The position numbers were made by a program, and so were the translations under genes. The notes below the pieces were generated by a model. That model worked only from the letters and a program-made list of their open reading frames with translations, was not told where the DNA came from and ran no database searches. A DNA stretch of 64,000 nt from Alicyclobacillus kakegawensis NBRC 103104 (lineage in GTDB: Bacteria > Bacillota > Bacilli > Alicyclobacillales > Alicyclobacillaceae): contig NZ_BCRP01000002.1 of the NCBI RefSeq assembly GCF_001552655.1, positions 124,001 through 188,000 on the forward strand, read 5' to 3'. Below, piece after piece: positions 44,896 through 53,950 of the stretch. Position 1 is the first letter of the stretch. Each line of letters starts with the position of its first letter.

Positions 44896-46032
44896 GTGAT
44901 TTATCTCGACAATGCGGCCACAACCAAGCCCTATCCGGAAGTGGTGGCGACGGTGCAGCAGTGGCTGACCGCCCCCCCTGGCAATCCGTCCAGCCTGCAC
45001 CAGGGTGGGCGGCGCATGCGCGGGGCGATAGACCAGGCGCGTTCCGAATTAGCCGCGCTGTTGGGCTGCGAAGCCAAGGAGTTGGTGTTCACCAGCGGTG
45101 GCACCGAATCGGTTCAGGCCGCCCTGGTGGGGGCGTTCTTGGCGGCGGGGGGCCAGGGCAGCGTGGTGGTTTCGGCGGTGGAACACCATGCGGTTCTGCA
45201 CACCTGTGAGTGGCTGGAAGGCTTGGGAGCCCGGGTGGTGAAGGTTGGCGTGGACCGCGCCGGACGCGTGCGCGTGGATGAACTGCTGTCCGCGCTGGAA
45301 CCGGACACGCGCGTTGTCTCGCTGATGGCCGTCAACAACGAGCTCGGCACGCTGCAGCCGGTGCGTGAGGTGGCGCGCCTGGTGCGTGCCCGGCTGCCGC
45401 AGGTGGTCGTCCACTCGGACATGGTGCAGGCGCTGGGGGTCGTGGACCTCGGCCCGGACCTGTTGGGCGTGGATTTGGCCAGTTTTTCCGCGCACAAGGT
45501 GCATGGGCCGCAGGGAGTCGGGCTGCTGTACGTGCGCCAAGGGGCGCGGTGGACGCCTGTGCTGCGCGGCGGGGCCCAGGAGCGGGACCGGCGGGCGGGC
45601 ACGGAAAACGTGGCCGGCATCGCCGGTTTCGGGGCAGCGGCCAAACGCCTGAGCGGGACGCGGGAGCATCGCCTGCGTCTTCTTGCGCGTCTGCGCCAGC
45701 AGTTCCTGCGCGCGCTGGAAGGCATCCCTGGCGTGTGGGTGAACAGTCCGCCTGATGCCTCACCAGCCATCGTGAATGTGAGTTTTTCCGGCGTTCGCAA
45801 TGACACCTTGTTGATGCGCCTGGATATGGAGGGGGTCGCCGCGTCCGCTGGAGCGGCTTGTTCTGCGGGCAGTCTGGAGCCCAGCCACGTCCTTTTGGCG
45901 TGCGGGTTGCCGCGGGAGCGGGTGGCATCGGCCGTGCGCTTCAGTTTTGCGGAAGACACCAGGGAAGAGGATGTGCGGAGGGCGGCGGAGACACTGGCCC
46001 GAGTGGTCTTGGAGCTTCGGAAAACTATCTGA
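44896..46032 (+). CDS. Cysteine desulfurase
   Basis: A NifS/IscS-type enzyme of 378 aa that takes sulfur from cysteine for tRNA thiolation or Fe-S work. VIYLDNAATTKPYPEV start, TSGGTESVQAAL, the PLP lysine in SAHKVHGP (Lys201) and the sulfur-carrying cysteine in SAGAACSAGS (Cys322) are all intact. The start is GTG 44896 behind CAGGGGGG. In B. subtilis the equivalent gene (yrvO) is followed by mnmA; here mnmA is missing and an AT-rich gap follows. Confidence 0.95.
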   Translation: MIYLDNAATTKPYPEVVATVQQWLTAPPGNPSSLHQGGRRMRGAIDQARSELAALLGCEAKELVFTSGGTESVQAALVGAFLAAGGQGSVVVSAVEHHAVLHTCEWLEGLGARVVKVGVDRAGRVRVDELLSALEPDTRVVSLMAVNNELGTLQPVREVARLVRARLPQVVVHSDMVQALGVVDLGPDLLGVDLASFSAHKVHGPQGVGLLYVRQGARWTPVLRGGAQERDRRAGTENVAGIAGFGAAAKRLSGTREHRLRLLARLRQQFLRALEGIPGVWVNSPPDASPAIVNVSFSGVRNDTLLMRLDMEGVAASAGAACSAGSLEPSHVLLACGLPRERVASAVRFSFAEDTREEDVRRAAETLARVVLELRKTI

Positions 46033-46143
46033 TTGTATGCCGCAGAGAAACGTGTTTTCCCTTGCCACGCTTGGAAGTTGCTGTGACTGTACCAATTCCT
46101 GCATTGCAACAGTGGGGGGAGATGGTTTACCATATCCCTAGGT

Positions 46144-46215
46144 TTTCGTATGCACTTGTTTCTGTATACGAAATATTCATCTGTATAAGTTTTCTGAAAG
46201 AGGTTGCTCTCTTTC
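46144..46215. repeat. Two inverted repeats in an AT-rich intergenic region
   Basis: TTTCGTAT-N14-ATACGAAA (46144-46151 and 46166-46173) and GAAAGAG-N6-CTCTTTC (46196-46202 and 46209-46215). Both are perfect. The 258-bp gap 46033-46290 is clearly more AT-rich than its surroundings. No coding frame is supported there. The repeats could be operator and leader hairpin for the following zinc-ribbon gene. Confidence 0.6.
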
Positions 46216-46290
46216 TGACTCCTCATCCGTTTGCCGGCTGGTGCAAGTGGATAAGATAAGATTAGGATTCTCGGTAAAGGGGACGGAACC

Positions 46291-46485
46291 ATGAGGTGTC
46301 CACATTGTAACTGTCGGGATGTCGGAAGGATTGGTGCCAACCAGTATTACTGCTGGGGTTGTTTCATGGAGTTCAACGTCGCCGGCGAAGAGGTCAAGGT
46401 CTACGAGGTGGCCGAAGATGGGTCCTTGGTGGCCGTGGACCAGCTGGAAGGGCCTTCGCTGGGTTTGGGTTCAGAAGCCGTATAG
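46291..46485 (+). CDS. Zinc-ribbon protein, 64 aa
   Basis: A small protein with two knuckles, CPHC (residues 3-6) and CWGC (residues 21-24), around RDVGRIGANQYYCWGCFMEF. This matches short zinc-ribbon proteins common in Bacilli, of unknown role. The acidic tail follows. ATG 46291 has GGGGACGG upstream. It is transcribed alone, convergent with the crcB pair. Confidence 0.75.
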   Translation: MRCPHCNCRDVGRIGANQYYCWGCFMEFNVAGEEVKVYEVAEDGSLVAVDQLEGPSLGLGSEAV

Positions 46486-46544
46486 GCCATCGCACACCCG
46501 CCAGGGCGTACGGGAAGCAACCGTGCGCTCCTTTTTGCGCCCTT

Positions 46545-46937
46545 TTAATGGGTGGATTTGCCGCCCGCCGGCAGACCGAACAGTCCTACGGCTGAAGCGG
46601 CCAGGCCGACGAACAGGGAGGTCAGGATATAGACGGCGGCCGCCTGCAGGCGCCGTTCGCGCAACAGGATGACCGATTCGTAGCAGAACGTGGAGAAGGT
46701 TGTATACGCCCCGCACAGTCCGGTTCCGAGCAGCAGCATGGCGGTGGGCGCCAACCCGCTGGGCAGCCAGACTCCTAGGCAGCGTGTCAGCCATCCTAAC
46801 AAAAACGAACCGCTCACGTTGATGACGAGCGTCGCCAACGGAAAGGACACCACCAGTCGTTCCGACACCCAGCGCGACAGTTGGTAGCGCAGCAGGGCAC
46901 CGACGACGCCTCCGATACCCACCCAGAAAAATGGCAT
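46545..46937 (-). CDS. crcB: Fluoride exporter CrcB/Fluc, subunit 1
   Basis: A 130-aa protein with four membrane helices. The Fluc signature GTGLCGAYTTFSTFCYE and the polar-track Asn in INVSGSFLLGW are present. Fluc proteins form dual-topology dimers that let fluoride leave the cell. It starts 2 bp after the upstream crcB gene ends, with AGGAGG inside that gene's 3' end. The pair is likely an obligate heterodimer of opposite topologies, as in B. subtilis (yhdU/yhdV). Confidence 0.92.
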   Translation of the reverse strand: MPFFWVGIGGVVGALLRYQLSRWVSERLVVSFPLATLVINVSGSFLLGWLTRCLGVWLPSGLAPTAMLLLGTGLCGAYTTFSTFCYESVILLRERRLQAAAVYILTSLFVGLAASAVGLFGLPAGGKSTH

Positions 46938-46939
46938 CC

Positions 46940-47344
46940 TTACGCCTCCTCGCTCACATCATCCGCCAGGCTGAGGCGGTTTTGCCGATGGGCGAGGACA
47001 AAGCCCACCGCCGCAAGCGCGAGTCCGCCGGCAAAGGACAGGAACACGTACAGCAGCGCCCATAGATAAGCGTGCGCGGCCAGCAGCGACCACACCTCGC
47101 TGGTGAACGTGGAGAAGGTCGTAAACGCCCCGACCAGCCCAGTGCCAATGCCCAGCCGCAGGTGCGGATGGATGGCGACGCGTTCCAGTGTGATGGTATA
47201 AAACCACGCTAGAAAAAAACTGCCCGCCAGATTGATGCCCAAGGTCGCCGCCGGGAAGCCGTGCACCGTACCGACCCATTCGCTGATCAGGTAGCGGAGG
47301 CAGGCGCCGATGCCCCCACCCAGAGCGACCGCTAAGTACGGCAT
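46940..47344 (-). CDS. crcB: Fluoride exporter CrcB/Fluc, subunit 2
   Basis: A 134-aa, four-helix Fluc protein with GTGLVGAFTTFSTFTSEVW and the INLAGSFFLAW helix. It is the first gene of the crcB pair, read from a minus-strand promoter about 45 bp upstream. That leader is too short and lacks the sequence of a crcB fluoride riboswitch, so no fluoride switch is visible. The tail is charged. Confidence 0.92.
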   Translation of the reverse strand: MPYLAVALGGGIGACLRYLISEWVGTVHGFPAATLGINLAGSFFLAWFYTITLERVAIHPHLRLGIGTGLVGAFTTFSTFTSEVWSLLAAHAYLWALLYVFLSFAGGLALAAVGFVLAHRQNRLSLADDVSEEA

Positions 47345-47389
47345 GAGCAGCCCCCTTTCCGTCCAGGCGTGCGCCCGGAGCGCAGCTTG

Positions 47390-47419
47390 AGTATACGAAA
47401 TTGGAGCGGTTGTGAACAA
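47390..47419 (-). promoter_or_regulatory. Promoter of the crcB pair
   Basis: On the minus strand, TTGTTC (47419-47414), an 18-bp spacer and TATACT (47395-47390). Confidence 0.55.
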
Positions 47420-47531
47420 GCCGACGCGACCGTGCGCAGCCGCCATACGGCGTCTCCGAATGGAATGCGGACCAGCCTGCATATACTGGAAAAGGGAGCT
47501 TGTTCGCTGGGCCGGCAGGGGGGGATGAGGC

Positions 47532-48593
47532 TTGAACGTCAGCGATCGTTACCTGCGTTTCGTGACGGCTGTCTTCGTCACCTTGCTCTGCCTGTATTTG
47601 ATCGGCCAACTGCGCGCTTTCTTCGGGGACATTTGGGATGTCATCAAGGTGGTTCTGATTCCGTTTTTGGCCGCCCTCATCATTTCCTACATCTTGCAGC
47701 CGATTGTCGAGCTCCTGGCCCGGCGGAGAGTGCCGCGGGCCGCCGCGATTGCCCTGATTTACATCTCTTTCATCCTCGTCCTGGCGGTGATTGTGGTCAA
47801 CTGCATCCCGCTGGTCTCGCAGCAACTCAATCAACTGATTGTTCACCTCCCCGCCTTGGCGCGGCGCGTCGACAGCTGGCTCGACAACGTGTCCGCGCAC
47901 ACGCGCTACTTGCCGGACGCGCTGCGCAAATCGGTGGAAGCGGCGACTGATCGCCTGGAGGAACGGGTCAGCAGCTGGGCCAGCCGGCTGATCTCCGGGC
48001 TGAGCGGCACGCTGAACGCTGTGTTTGTGGCGTTCACCATCCCGTTTTTGGTGTTTTACATGCTCAAGGACGCCCGCGCCATCGGGCGTGCCATGGTGCG
48101 GCTGTGCCCGGCCCGGCACCGTGACCAGGTGCGCCAGATTCTCGCCGGGATTGACACCACCTTAGGGCGCTACGTGCGCGGCCAACTGTTGGTGATGCTG
48201 GTGGTCGGGGTTCTGACTTACGCGGGGCTCTTGATTGTCCACATGCCGTACGCTCTACTGTTGGCCCTGCTGATGGCGCTCATGGATCTGGTCCCCTACA
48301 TCGGCCCCTTCTTGGGCGCGACTCCGGCCGTGCTGTTGGCATTTGCCATCAGTCCTCAGATGGCCTTGAAGGTGATGATTGTCAATGCTCTGGTGCAGCA
48401 GCTGGAGGGTAATCTGATTTCCCCGCAGATCATGGGCCGCACCCTGGATCTGCATCCGATGCTGATTGTCGCGGCCATTCTCGTGGGCGGTGAGGTGGGC
48501 GGCATGCTGGGCCTAATTGCGGCGGTGCCGCTGGTGGCCGTGATCAAAGTCGCCTGGCAACAGATCCGCGCTTACCGTCACCGCGCCGAGTAG
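47532..48593 (+). CDS. AI-2E family transporter
   Basis: A 353-aa membrane protein of the PerM/YrrI type with about eight helices, a central amphipathic region (residues about 85-160), and the family motif DLVPYIGPFLGATPAVLLAF followed by QQLEGNLISPQIMGRTLDLH. Members include AI-2 exporters and Na+/H+ antiporters, so the substrate is open. TTG 47532 follows GGGGGATGAGG. In B. subtilis yrrI likewise lies upstream of alaS, which supports orthology. Confidence 0.9.
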   Translation: MNVSDRYLRFVTAVFVTLLCLYLIGQLRAFFGDIWDVIKVVLIPFLAALIISYILQPIVELLARRRVPRAAAIALIYISFILVLAVIVVNCIPLVSQQLNQLIVHLPALARRVDSWLDNVSAHTRYLPDALRKSVEAATDRLEERVSSWASRLISGLSGTLNAVFVAFTIPFLVFYMLKDARAIGRAMVRLCPARHRDQVRQILAGIDTTLGRYVRGQLLVMLVVGVLTYAGLLIVHMPYALLLALLMALMDLVPYIGPFLGATPAVLLAFAISPQMALKVMIVNALVQQLEGNLISPQIMGRTLDLHPMLIVAAILVGGEVGGMLGLIAAVPLVAVIKVAWQQIRAYRHRAE

Positions 48594-48737
48594 GCCGGGC
48601 GAGACGTTCTCCCTGGACACGCGGCGCCCGCGCATGGCAAAATGGGCGTGATCCTACACGGTTGGGCATTGTTGGGGCGCTGGGCTGAGAACGGACGGGT
48701 GCGGCGAGGGCTGGGCACAGGAGGGCGGGGCGAATCG

Positions 48738-49016
48738 ATGCACAAAGCGATCACGCTGGTTGCGCTGGTGGACGGTGTGCTGTTTGTGGCCATGGCCGTC
48801 TGGCGGGCCCTACAATCTATGCCCGGCGGTTGGATGCCGGTCTATGAGGCGCTGGCGGCGCTGGGCCTGGTTCTCGGGGTGTACGGCTTTGTTCTGCTCA
48901 TCCGCTCTCCGCAGCGCCATCTGCGCACCGCTACCCTGTGCGTCCTGTTCGCCCTCGCTCCCGGTTGCCAGGCGCTGGTCAGCCTGCTGAGCTGGATCGG
49001 CGGCCAGCCGGTGTGA
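48738..49016 (+). CDS. Small membrane protein, 92 aa
   Basis: Three predicted membrane helices (about residues 3-20, 30-50 and 60-85) with a basic loop RSPQRHLRT between the second and third. ATG 48738 is preceded by GGAGGGCGGGG. An in-frame ATG at 48642 would add 32 residues but lacks a site. No family is recognised. It lies between the AI-2E gene and the alaS leader. Confidence 0.65.
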   Translation: MHKAITLVALVDGVLFVAMAVWRALQSMPGGWMPVYEALAALGLVLGVYGFVLLIRSPQRHLRTATLCVLFALAPGCQALVSLLSWIGGQPV

Positions 49017-49033
49017 AGCGGGCCGTTGAGTGT

Positions 49034-49063
49034 TTGACAAGTTCTTTTTCCAGTGTGTAAAAT
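49034..49063 (+). promoter_or_regulatory. Promoter of alaS
   Basis: TTGACA (49034-49039), an 18-bp spacer and TAAAAT (49058-49063). Confidence 0.75.
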
Positions 49064-49069
49064 AGGGCG

Positions 49070-49330
49070 GAAATTACCGTGTTCACGGACACGTCTATCG
49101 GCACAAGCGATGAAGGACCCAAGTAGGCCGGGTTGCGGGCGCTCAGAGAGGGCGCTCATGGCTGCGAGGCACCCCGCCCGTCCGGCCCAAGCCAGTCTGG
49201 AGCGTGAACCACCGGGATCCGCCCGTTACCGCGGGATACGAGTGACGCGCACCCAGGGCTCGGGTGCGCGTAATCAGGGTGGTACCGCGAGCAACTCCTC
49301 TCGTCCCTGCCGGGATGCGGGGAGTTTTTT
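49070..49330 (+). promoter_or_regulatory. T-box leader of alaS with terminator
   Basis: T-box core AGGGTGGTACCGCG at 49276-49289. Stem I includes AAGTAGG (about 49109) and CAGAGAG (49144-49150), with GCA (Ala) at 49169-49171 as the candidate specifier. The terminator pairs 49293-49307 with 49312-49326 (14 of 15 positions) and ends in TTTTTT (49325-49330). Uncharged tRNA-Ala would allow readthrough into alaS. Confidence 0.88.
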
Positions 49331-49359
49331 GGTGAACAGGCGAATGGAGGATTCGGTAT

Positions 49360-51999
49360 ATGAAACGGTTGAGTGGACAAGACATTCGGAGGCTCTACAA
49401 GCAGTTTTTTGCGGAGCGCGGGCACCTGGTGTTCCCTAGCGCCAGCCTGGTTCCCCACGACGACCCCACGCTGCTATGGATCAACGCCGGCATGGCGCCG
49501 CTCAAACCTTACTTTGACGGTCGCGAGATTCCCGAGCGGCCGCGCATCGTCAGCTCGCAAAAGTGCATTCGCACCAATGACATTGAAAACGTCGGCCATA
49601 CGGCCCGCCACCAGACCTTCTTCGAGATGCTCGGCAATTTTTCCTTCGGCGATTACTTCAAGCGCGAGGCCATCACCTGGGCGTGGGAGTTCCTTACCCA
49701 GTATCTGGAAATGGATCCCGAGCGGCTGTCGGTGACGGTGCATGTCAGCGACGACGAGGCCTATCAGATCTGGCACCAGGAGGTGGGATTGCCCGACGAG
49801 CGGATTGTCCGCGGAGAAGAGGACAACTTCTGGGAGATCGGCGAAGGTCCCTGCGGGCCCTGCTCGGAGATCTTTTATGACCGCGGCGAGTCGTTTGGCT
49901 GCGGCCGGGCGGACTGCGGTCCGGGGTGCGATTGTGACCGCTTCCTTGAGATCTGGAACCTGGTGTTCACCCAGTACAACAAGGACAAGGCGGGCGAATA
50001 CACCCCGCTGCCAAAGCGAAACATCGACACCGGCATGGGCTTGGAGCGGATGGCGTCGGTGCTGCAGGAGGTCGACAGCAACTTCGAGACCGACCTGTTC
50101 CGGCCTCTTCTTGACCAGACGGCCGCCATCAGCGGCCTGCCGTTCGGCAAGGACCCGGGGCGGGATGTGCACTTTAAAATTATCGCCGATCACATCCGCA
50201 CGGCCGCGTTTGCGGTCGGGGACGGGGTGCTGCCGGGCAACGAGGGGCGCCACTACATTATCCGCCGCTTGCTCCGGCGGGCCGTGCGCAGCGGCCGCAA
50301 GCTCGGGCTCGAAAAGCCGTTCTTGCATCAGCTTGTGCCGGTGGTCGCCGACATCATGGGCGCGGACTACCCGGAGCTGCGGGAGAAGCTAGACCTCATC
50401 CGGCGTGTCGTGCGCACGGAGGAGGAGCGGTTCCAGGCGACGTTGGCGGAGGGCGAGGCGTTGCTCCTGCAGTTGGTCGAGGACATTCGCAAGCGCGGCG
50501 GGGACCGGCTGTCGGGGACAGAGGCGTTTCGGCTTTACGACACGTTCGGGTTCCCCGTCGACCTGACGGAGGAGATCGCAAAGGAACACGGGGTGGCTGT
50601 CGACCGCGCGGGTTTCGAGGCCGAGTTGGAAGCCCAACGGGAGCGGGCGCGCGCTGCGCGGCAGTCGGTTGAAGGCATGAACGCGACGCGCGGGGCGCTG
50701 GAGACCATCACGGCGCCAAGCCGCTTTGTCGGATACGAGCGCCTGGAGTGCGACGCGACCGTGCTGGCCATTGTCCGGGACGGCAAGCGAGTGGATACGG
50801 CCGAGGACGGGGCCGAGGTGCAGGTTATCCTCGATGAGACGCCGTTTTACGCGGAGAGTGGCGGGCAAATCGCCGATTCCGGCCGGCTCCTGGGCGAGCA
50901 TGTGCAGATGACCGTGCTCGACGTGCAAAAAGCGCCGCACGGGCAGAACGTGCACACGGTGCGGGTGGACTCCGGATCGTTAGCGACGGGGGACCACGTG
51001 CACGCGGTGGTGGATGCGGCCGCGCGTCGGGACATCACCAAAAACCACACGGCCACCCACTTGCTGCACAAAGCGTTGCGCGAGGTGTTGGGGAGTCACG
51101 TGGCCCAGGCGGGGTCCCTGGTCGAGCCTGACCGGCTGCGCTTTGACTTCTCCCACTTTGGCGCGCTCAGCAAAGAAGAGTGGGCGCGCGTGGAGGAACT
51201 CGTCAATGAAGCGATTTGGCGCGATGACAAGGTGGAGATCTTCGAAGCTGACCTGGATGAGGCCAAGGCCATGGGGGCCATGGCCCTGTTCGGGGAAAAG
51301 TACGGGAAGCGGGTGCGCGTGGTAAAGGCGGGCGATTGGAGCATCGAGCTGTGCGGTGGCTGCCACGTCGAACGCACCGGCCTGATTGGCCAGTTTCGCA
51401 TCGTCTCCGAATCGGGCATCGGCTCCGGCGTGCGCCGCATCGAAGCGGTCACCGGCCGCGGAGCCTACCGCCACGCCCTCAGCCGCGAGCGGTTGCTGGA
51501 GGAGACGGCGCAGCGGCTGAAAACAACGCCGGCCGACTTGGTCGGGCGGGTGGAGCGCGTGTTGGCCGATGCGGCCGAGAGAGACCGCGAGTTGGCGTCG
51601 CTGCGCAGCCGGTTGAGCCAGGCGCGGACGCAGGAGCTGGCCCAGCAGGTGGTCACTGTGGCCGGCGTGCCGGTTGTCGCGGCGGTGGTTGCCGACACCG
51701 ACATGGAGGGCCTGCGGCAGTTGGCGGACGGGCTGCGTGAACGCCTGGCGAGCGCTGTGATTGTCCTCGGCAGCCAGAGCGGCGGCAAGGTGCAGCTGGT
51801 GGCGGCGGTGTCTCCGGACCTGCAGCCGCGCGGTCTGCACGCCGGGCAGATTATCCGGCAGGTCGCGGCGGTGACCGGCGGCGGCGGGGGCGGCCGCGCC
51901 GATATGGCGCAGGCAGGTGGTCGCGATGCGGCGAAACTGCCACTGGCCATCGAGCGGGTGCCAGAGATCGTCGCGGACGCGGTCAAGGTCAGCGGCTGA
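49360..51999 (+). CDS. alaS: Alanyl-tRNA synthetase
   Basis: Full-length 879-aa class II synthetase. The aminoacylation core has FFAERGHLVFPSASLVPHDD and RPRIVSSQKCIRTNDIENVG; the editing domain has NHTATHLLHKALREVLG and the zinc-type CGGCHVERTG; the C-terminal DHH-like C-Ala domain ends in GGGGGRADMAQAGG. ATG 49360 is 29 bp after the T-box terminator. It is followed by a hairpin and the ireB-ruvX-mltG group, as in B. subtilis. Confidence 0.98.
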   Translation: MKRLSGQDIRRLYKQFFAERGHLVFPSASLVPHDDPTLLWINAGMAPLKPYFDGREIPERPRIVSSQKCIRTNDIENVGHTARHQTFFEMLGNFSFGDYFKREAITWAWEFLTQYLEMDPERLSVTVHVSDDEAYQIWHQEVGLPDERIVRGEEDNFWEIGEGPCGPCSEIFYDRGESFGCGRADCGPGCDCDRFLEIWNLVFTQYNKDKAGEYTPLPKRNIDTGMGLERMASVLQEVDSNFETDLFRPLLDQTAAISGLPFGKDPGRDVHFKIIADHIRTAAFAVGDGVLPGNEGRHYIIRRLLRRAVRSGRKLGLEKPFLHQLVPVVADIMGADYPELREKLDLIRRVVRTEEERFQATLAEGEALLLQLVEDIRKRGGDRLSGTEAFRLYDTFGFPVDLTEEIAKEHGVAVDRAGFEAELEAQRERARAARQSVEGMNATRGALETITAPSRFVGYERLECDATVLAIVRDGKRVDTAEDGAEVQVILDETPFYAESGGQIADSGRLLGEHVQMTVLDVQKAPHGQNVHTVRVDSGSLATGDHVHAVVDAAARRDITKNHTATHLLHKALREVLGSHVAQAGSLVEPDRLRFDFSHFGALSKEEWARVEELVNEAIWRDDKVEIFEADLDEAKAMGAMALFGEKYGKRVRVVKAGDWSIELCGGCHVERTGLIGQFRIVSESGIGSGVRRIEAVTGRGAYRHALSRERLLEETAQRLKTTPADLVGRVERVLADAAERDRELASLRSRLSQARTQELAQQVVTVAGVPVVAAVVADTDMEGLRQLADGLRERLASAVIVLGSQSGGKVQLVAAVSPDLQPRGLHAGQIIRQVAAVTGGGGGGRADMAQAGGRDAAKLPLAIERVPEIVADAVKVSG

Positions 52000-52013
52000 C
52001 AAGCCGCAAAGGC

Positions 52014-52034
52014 GATGGGGAAGGGGTCCCCGTC
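52014..52034 (+). terminator. Hairpin after alaS
   Basis: GATGGGGA-AGGGG-TCCCCGTC: an 8-bp stem with one G-U pair, followed by only TT. It probably reduces rather than stops readthrough into ireB. Confidence 0.4.
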
Positions 52035-52090
52035 TTGCACGAAAATACAGTACAATGTATGGGGAACGGTAGACGGGGGGTAGGTGTTCT

Positions 52091-52366
52091 ATGGTGTTTC
52101 GATCCGACGAGACGATGCGGTTTCAGTCGCGGTTGGAAAACACGGAGGCGCGGCGGGCGTTTCAGCTGGCGTACCGGGCATTGTCAGAGAAAGGGTACAA
52201 CCCGGTGTACCAGATAGCGGGTTATCTCATTTCGGGGGACCCGGCATACATCACCAGTCACCTGGATGCGCGCAATACCATTCGCCGCATCGAGCGGGAC
52301 GAGCTGATAGAGGAACTGGTGCGGTGTTATGCCGAGCATGTACAGGATGAGGGTCCTCGGCATTGA
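52091..52366 (+). CDS. IreB/YrzL family regulatory phosphoprotein
   Basis: A 91-aa UPF0297 protein. [39 protein letters not shown] and [17 protein letters not shown] cover the whole family. IreB is phosphorylated on N-terminal Thr residues by the PASTA kinase IreK in Enterococcus and modulates cephalosporin resistance. Here Thr8 and Thr18 are candidates. It overlaps ruvX by 20 bp and is the standard partner of ruvX and mltG. Confidence 0.92.
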   Translation: MVFRSDETMRFQSRLENTEARRAFQLAYRALSEKGYNPVYQIAGYLISGDPAYITSHLDARNTIRRIERDELIEELVRCYAEHVQDEGPRH

Positions 52367-52787
52367 CTACGGTCGGGCCCGCATCGGCGTGGCGGTCAGT
52401 GATCCGACCGGTCTGTTTGCGCAAGGTCTCACGGTCATCCCCAGGCGGACAGATGAGGCAGCGGCCGCGGAGATTGCGCGCATCGCCCGCGAGCAGGCGG
52501 CCGAGTTGATTGTCGTCGGCCTGCCGCGGAGGATGGACGGATCGCTCGGCGAGCGGGCGGCTCAGTGTCAGGCGTTTGCTGAGCGCGTCGCCAGTGCCGC
52601 CGGATTGCCGGTGGACCTGTACGACGAACGGCTGACCACGGTGAGCGCCGAGCGCACGCTGATTGACGCGGACGTTGGGCGAGCAAGACGCCGGCAGGTG
52701 GTGGACAAGCTGGCCGCGGCGTTGATGCTGCAAGGATGGCTGGACAGCCGGCGGAAACGGGCAACGGATGATGGGAGCGGGTCATGA
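52347..52787 (+). CDS. ruvX: Putative pre-16S rRNA nuclease / Holliday junction resolvase (YqgF)
   Basis: A 146-aa RNase H-fold nuclease. [16 protein letters not shown] holds the first catalytic Asp, [19 protein letters not shown] the substrate loop, [12 protein letters not shown] the second acidic site, and [14 protein letters not shown] the last. It matures the 16S rRNA 5' end, and a resolvase role is also claimed. The start is ATG 52347 (MRVLGID), inside ireB. Its stop is directly followed by the mltG TTG. Confidence 0.93.
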   Translation: MRVLGIDYGRARIGVAVSDPTGLFAQGLTVIPRRTDEAAAAEIARIAREQAAELIVVGLPRRMDGSLGERAAQCQAFAERVASAAGLPVDLYDERLTTVSAERTLIDADVGRARRRQVVDKLAAALMLQGWLDSRRKRATDDGSGS

Positions 52788-53882
52788 TTGTCACTTTTTC
52801 CGAGGAGACGTTCGGACAGCCAAGTCGATGAGGCGAAGCGGCACCGTTGGTGGTGGTGGCTTGTGCCGGCGGCGGCCGTCGTTGTCGCCGGGATCGCATT
52901 TGCCGGATGGGCCGGCCTGAATCTCCGCCCTCCCGCGAGCGACGAAGGCAACGTATTGGTGATGGTGCAGCCAGGTGAATCTGTTGCCGAGGTCGCGGAC
53001 CAACTCCAGAACAAGGGGCTGATTCGCAGCGCCACCCTGTTTCGCTGGTACGTGAGCTACGTGCACAAGGGGCAAGAGGTCAAGGCGGGTGCATACCGCC
53101 TAACCTACGGACAGACATTGCCGCAATTGGTGACGGCGCTGACGGAAGGCACGGAGGCGGCCACGATTCGGGTGACCATCCCGGAGGGGTTCACAGTGAC
53201 GCAGATCGCCGACCGGCTGGCGGCGGCAGGGGTGGTCAAGCGCCAGGCGTTTTTGCAGGAGGTGCAATCGGGGCACTTCGACGAACCTTTTTTGGCCGAC
53301 ATCGGCCATGGCCCGCAGGTTCGGTGGCGGCTGGAGGGATACTTGTTCCCGGATACATATGAGTTCACCAAGGGTGAGTCGGCGCACGCGGTCGTCGACG
53401 ACATGCTGGCGGATTTCCAACGGCGCGTGGCGAGTGCCTACGGGCCGACGATGCGCAGGCAGGGGCAGTCCTTGAACCAGGTCGTTACGGAGGCGTCCTT
53501 GATAGAGAAGGAGGCCAAGGTAGACGCCGAACGGCCCCTCATCGCCAGCGTGATCAACAATCGGCTACACCACCACCCGCCCATGAAGTTGCAGATTGAT
53601 GCGACAATCGAATACATACTGGGGCATCGTGACGTGGTGACGGTTGAGGACACGCACGTCGACAACCCGTACAATACGTACCTGCACCCCGGGTTACCAC
53701 CCGGTCCCATCGCCAGTCCGGGACTCGCGTCCATCCGGGCTGTGCTCCATCCGGCCCACACCGACTACTTATATTACGTGGCGAAAAACGACGGCTCCGG
53801 GGAGCACTATTTCGCGACGACATACGCCCAGCAGTTGCACAATGAGGCCCGCAGCCAGCACAACCTGCACGCGCAATCCTAA
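52788..53882 (+). CDS. mltG: Endolytic murein transglycosylase
   Basis: A 364-aa YceG-like enzyme that cuts nascent glycan strands and so sets their length. A basic N-terminus and a single membrane helix (about residues 21-45) anchor it. A LysM-like domain (VQPGESVAEVADQLQNKG) follows, then the catalytic domain with its Glu in TEASLIEKEAKVD and the IDATIEYILG and NPYNTYLHPGLPPGPI motifs. TTG 52788 immediately follows the ruvX stop, behind GGGAGCGG. Confidence 0.95.
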   Translation: MSLFPRRRSDSQVDEAKRHRWWWWLVPAAAVVVAGIAFAGWAGLNLRPPASDEGNVLVMVQPGESVAEVADQLQNKGLIRSATLFRWYVSYVHKGQEVKAGAYRLTYGQTLPQLVTALTEGTEAATIRVTIPEGFTVTQIADRLAAAGVVKRQAFLQEVQSGHFDEPFLADIGHGPQVRWRLEGYLFPDTYEFTKGESAHAVVDDMLADFQRRVASAYGPTMRRQGQSLNQVVTEASLIEKEAKVDAERPLIASVINNRLHHHPPMKLQIDATIEYILGHRDVVTVEDTHVDNPYNTYLHPGLPPGPIASPGLASIRAVLHPAHTDYLYYVAKNDGSGEHYFATTYAQQLHNEARSQHNLHAQS

Positions 53883-53950
53883 TTCAGACCGTCTTGATGT
53901 GGCTGGGAATGTAGGGGTTCTCGGCCGGGCATCCTGTCTCGTACGGGAGG

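Noticed and set aside
47345-47450. A crcB fluoride riboswitch before the crcB pair
   Set aside because: The leader is short and lacks the conserved aptamer bases.
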